64,000 bases of DNA from Neobacillus rhizophilus (GTDB taxonomy: Bacteria; Bacillota; Bacilli; Bacillales; Cytobacillaceae): NCBI RefSeq assembly GCF_018343535.1, contig NZ_JAGYPF010000006.1, forward strand, positions 186,001 through 250,000, given 5' to 3'. Below, piece after piece: positions 61,564 to 64,000 of this stretch (its first letter is position 1; every line of letters starts with the position of its first letter). Made by a program: the position numbers and the translations under genes. A model generated the notes under the pieces. That model saw only the letters and a program-made list of their open reading frames with translations, searched no databases and had not been told where the DNA came from.

Positions 61564-61998
61564 TCATTTTCTTTTAAATAACTTTGAAAAAAGTCCTTTC
61601 TTCTTATTTTGCTTTGGAATCACAATTTCCTTTTTTGTAAGGTAAATATCTTCTTTATCAATAGCATGATTCATTGCTAAAACTAAGCCGATGTCGGTGT
61701 CATGCTCCTTGTTGGTGACAATGGTGTGGCCAATATTGTGTTTGGATGCCACTTTTACATATTTGGATAATTGGGCGTAGCCCATGTTTCCGTTTAGAAA
61801 AAGATGTGCACCAGGATTTTTCTTCATTAACTGCCCTACTTGAGGGTACACGTCGGTTTCGCCTACTTGTTTTTTCGTAAGAGCGACAATAATTCGTTCG
61901 CGTAAAGATCCTAAAAATTTCCGTCTTTCCTCAGGCTTGGTTTCAATCGTTCCATAGATGCCTTGCTGCAAGACCTCGTCAACGGTTGGCTTTTTCAA
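61564..61998 (-). CDS. yueI: YueI family protein (DUF1694)
   Basis: 144 residues with the DUF1694 core: LRERIIVALTKKQVG, HLFLNGNMGYAQLSKYVKVA and TIVTNKEHDTDIGLVLAM. Fold related to ribosomal protein L7Ae-like or other alpha/beta proteins; role unknown. The start is TTG at 61998, about ten bases after GGAG. A lysine-rich C-terminal tail follows. A 21-bp repeat array lies upstream, and pncA/pncB are elsewhere in the window. Confidence 0.85.
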   Translation of the reverse strand: MKKPTVDEVLQQGIYGTIETKPEERRKFLGSLRERIIVALTKKQVGETDVYPQVGQLMKKNPGAHLFLNGNMGYAQLSKYVKVASKHNIGHTIVTNKEHDTDIGLVLAMNHAIDKEDIYLTKKEIVIPKQNKKKGLFSKLFKRK

Positions 61999-62089
61999 AA
62001 AGAATCAACTCCATTTAAAGGGCTATTTACTTTGTATGATTTCTGTAAAGAAAACGTTCCAATCTCAGCATATCTGAGAATAAATGATG

Positions 62090-62275
62090 GCCATCCGCGA
62101 GTATTTTCACTTTATCCGAGAGTATTCCCCTCCTATCCGAGAGTAATTTGCGGTTACGAGAGTAAATCACAGTTATCCGAGAGTATTCCCGCGTTATCCG
62201 AGAGTAAACACACCTTATCCGAGAGTATTCACACCTTATCCGAGAGTATTCACACCTTATCCGAGAGTAACCCCA
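62090..62275. repeat. Tandem array of a 21-bp unit (CGAGAGTA motif)
   Basis: CGAGAG starts at 62117, 62138, 62157, 62178, 62199, 62220, 62241 and 62262: all steps are 21 bp except one pair (19 and 21) caused by a two-base deletion. A degenerate copy lies near 62096. The unit reads CCGAGAGTATTCACACCTTAT in the cleanest copies. It fills the gap between aceA and yueI. Because 21 is divisible by three, a plus-strand frame through it encodes LSESIHT repeats, which I regard as fortuitous. Confidence 0.95.
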
Positions 62276-62282
62276 GCCACAA

Positions 62283-62319
62283 AGAAAAAATCCCTCTCTC
62301 CATTAAGGAGAGAAGGATT
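62283..62319 (-). terminator. Terminator of aceA
   Basis: GAATCCTTCTCTCC and GGAGAGAGGGATT pair on the minus strand (one mismatch), followed by TTTTTC. Located between the aceA stop and the 21-bp array. Confidence 0.75.
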
Positions 62320-62335
62320 CACGCCCGAACTATTA

Positions 62336-63619
62336 TTATTTTGAACCAGTAAACTGCTCTTCCTCAGTAGAACCTTTCAACGCAGTAGTTGAAGAAGTAC
62401 CGCCGGAGATTACCATAGATACTTGGTCGAAGTAACCAGTACCAACTTCGCGCTGGTGGCGTGTTGCAGTGTAGCCGTATTGCTCGCTGGCGAACTCAGC
62501 CTGTTGCAGGACAGAGTAAGCAGCCATGCCATTTTCTTTGTAACCGCGGGCAAGTTCGAACATGCTATGGTTTAGAGCATGGAAGCCGGCCAGAGTAACA
62601 AATTGGAACTTGTAACCCATTTTACCAAGCTCTTGTTGGAACTTTGCAATCGTTTCATCGTCAAGCTTCTTCTTCCAGTTGAAGGAAGGTGAGCAGTTGT
62701 AGGCAAGCAGTTTGCCAGGGAACTTCTCATGAATTGCCTCTGCGAAGCGGCGTGCTTCTTCAAGGTTTGGCTCGGAAGTTTCGCACCAGATTAGGTCAGC
62801 GTATGGAGCGTAAGCCAATCCGCGGCTGATTGCTTGGTCAAGACCTGCTTTTGTACGGAAGAAGCCTTCAGCTGTACGTTCGCCAGTGATAAACTCAGCA
62901 TCATTTTCATCGATATCGCTTGTGATTAAGTCTGCAGCGTTAGCATCTGTACGGGCAACTAGTACAGTCGGAACACCCATTACGTCAGCTGCTAAACGGG
63001 CAGCAATCAGGTTGCGAACCGCAGTTTGTGTAGGAAGCAATACTTTACCGCCTAAGTGGCCGCATTTCTTCTCAGAAGAGAGCTGGTCTTCAAAGTGAAC
63101 GCCGGCAGCACCTGCTTCAATCATGCCTTTCATTAATTCGAAGCAGTTGAGCTGGCCGCCGAAGCCTGCTTCTGCGTCGGCCACGATGGGAGCGAACCAA
63201 TCGATAGAATTGTCGCCTTCTCCATGAGTGATTTGGTCAGCACGCTGAAGTGCTTGGTTGATACGCTTAACAACAGCCGGAACGCTGTTTGCAGGGTATA
63301 AGCTTTGGTCAGGGTACATGTTACCGGAAAGGTTAGCGTCTGCAGCAACCTGCCAGCCGCTTAAGTAGATAGCCTTAAGACCAGCTTTAACCTGCTGAAC
63401 CGCTTGGTTACCAGTTAAGGCGCCAAGAGCGTTGATATAGTCTTCTTCGTTTACTAGTTTCCAAAGCTTTTCAGCACCTTTGCGTGCCAATGTATGTTCA
63501 ATATCGATAGAACCGCGAAGCTTGATCACATCCTCGGCAGTATAAGGACGTGTAATCCCATTCCAACGTGCATCCATTTCCCAGCTTTCTTGTAATTGCG
63601 CTACTCTTGCATCAGTCAT
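62336..63619 (-). CDS. aceA: Isocitrate lyase
   Basis: 427 residues. The KKCGHLGG signature (active-site cysteine), VARTDANAA and YNCSPSFNWKKKL are intact. It splits isocitrate to succinate and glyoxylate, the first step of the glyoxylate shunt. It lies 75 bp behind aceB on the same strand, so the two form an operon. Confidence 0.96.
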   Translation of the reverse strand: MTDARVAQLQESWEMDARWNGITRPYTAEDVIKLRGSIDIEHTLARKGAEKLWKLVNEEDYINALGALTGNQAVQQVKAGLKAIYLSGWQVAADANLSGNMYPDQSLYPANSVPAVVKRINQALQRADQITHGEGDNSIDWFAPIVADAEAGFGGQLNCFELMKGMIEAGAAGVHFEDQLSSEKKCGHLGGKVLLPTQTAVRNLIAARLAADVMGVPTVLVARTDANAADLITSDIDENDAEFITGERTAEGFFRTKAGLDQAISRGLAYAPYADLIWCETSEPNLEEARRFAEAIHEKFPGKLLAYNCSPSFNWKKKLDDETIAKFQQELGKMGYKFQFVTLAGFHALNHSMFELARGYKENGMAAYSVLQQAEFASEQYGYTATRHQREVGTGYFDQVSMVISGGTSSTTALKGSTEEEQFTGSK

Positions 63620-63694
63620 TTTAAAATCCTCCTATCAACCTATTAAAGTATTTTTTAAAAATATATTTTTGAAGAGTTAAAAACTCTCAAATCC

Positions 63695-64000
63695 CTATAA
63701 TCGCTCGTAACCTGGAATAGTTAAGAAATCTGCAAATTCGTCATTTAAGATTAAGTTGTCAAACAGCTTAACGGCTTCGTCGAACCGCCCGTTCAAATAG
63801 GCTTGGTCCCCAATTTCCCGCTTGATTTTGATAAGTTCTTCCACCTTAAACTGGTCATACAAATCGGTAGTTAACTTCCGGTTGTCTTTTAAGATACCCT
63901 TCGGATGGCGGATCCACTGCCACAGCTGAGCCCGTGATATTTCGGCGGTTGCTGCATCCTCCATTAAATTATGAATCGGTGCTGCACCGCGGCCTGAAAG
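63695..64000 (-). CDS. aceB: Malate synthase A, C-terminal part
   Basis: The last 101 codons are in the window; the gene continues past position 64000. LSGRGAAPIHNLMEDAATAEISR and QLWQWIRHPKGI are the conserved C-terminal block of malate synthase A, including the catalytic-aspartate region (MEDAATAEISR). It joins glyoxylate with acetyl-CoA to malate, the second step of the shunt. Confidence 0.95.
   Translation of the reverse strand, partial: LSGRGAAPIHNLMEDAATAEISRAQLWQWIRHPKGILKDNRKLTTDLYDQFKVEELIKIKREIGDQAYLNGRFDEAVKLFDNLILNDEFADFLTIPGYERL

Noticed and set aside
61963..62352. 129-codon plus-strand ORF with LSESIHT repeats
   Set aside because: It exists only because the 21-bp DNA repeat is a multiple of three. 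It has no RBS, overlaps yueI and aceA ends, and the aceA terminator lies within it.

Overview
The window looks like a chromosomal segment of a low-GC, spore-former-type Bacillaceae, probably Neobacillus or a close relative. The evidence is strong AGGAGG/GGGGG ribosome binding sites, many T-run terminators, and a gene set typical of Bacillus: AprX, GuaD, BioY, FosB (bacillithiol-dependent), YueI, YkuK, RlmCD, GatCAB, a ba3 oxidase with Sco, and aceBA. The genus is an inference. I saw no rRNA, tRNA, CRISPR array or prophage. Most genes lie on the minus strand.

Layout. 1-2.5 kb: two tandem amidinotransferase-fold hydrolases (one cut by the window edge) divergent from an IclR regulator. 2.6-3.1 kb: two inverted copies of a 134-bp repeat. 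3.2-10.7 kb: guanine deaminase, a membrane diguanylate cyclase, BirA-controlled bioY, aprX, a DinB-like protein, YkuK, a histidine-kinase fragment, a DUF418 membrane protein and a histidine phosphatase. 10.8-16.3 kb: a DUF3231 protein, a CoA-transferase with a LytTR regulator, and two methyltransferases. 16.36-18.35 kb: a decayed TnpB-type element bounded by perfect 16-bp inverted repeats, with a structured non-coding tail. 18.4-20.5 kb: a serine hydrolase overlapping an MBL hydrolase. 20.6-25.6 kb: the ba3 oxidase operon (subunits IIA, II and I, Sco, a Met/His-rich membrane protein) next to ctaB, with an Fnr-like box centred at -41.5 of a predicted promoter. 25.8-29.3 kb: an enoyl-CoA hydratase, a sigma/anti-sigma fusion protein and a conserved unknown. 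29.6-36.7 kb: a six-gene operon (ABC importer, adenine deaminase, second amidohydrolase) behind a paired PurR box. 36.8-49 kb: RlmCD, two small membrane ORFs, PncB/PncA, DgkB divergent from PlsY, a thioredoxin-like protein, PutP, a VOC protein and a CPA2 antiporter. 49.4-52.6 kb: gatCAB. 52.8-59.8 kb: a D-galactonate operon (importer without ATPase, DgoD, KDG kinase, KDPG-type aldolase) with an IclR regulator and a perfect cre site. 60-64 kb: VanZ-like, OsmC, FosB, YueI, and aceA with the end of aceB.

How the genes work together. Purine salvage is represented twice: guaD alone, and the PurR-box operon, which appears to couple uptake with deamination. NAD salvage is represented by pncA-pncB. 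The galactonate operon would import the sugar acid and yield pyruvate plus a triose phosphate. aceBA allows growth on acetate or fatty acids, and the CoA-transferase could contribute there.

The least explained material is non-coding: three helically phased tandem arrays (52 bp x 11 with no indels, 51-52 bp x 7, 21 bp x 8); five near-identical AATCAAACGTTTGATT palindromes in a 0.77-kb gene-free gap; and the structured RNA-like tail of the TnpB element. The strongest gene-level candidates for something undescribed are the PurR-box importer/deaminase operon and the one-chain sigma/anti-sigma protein.
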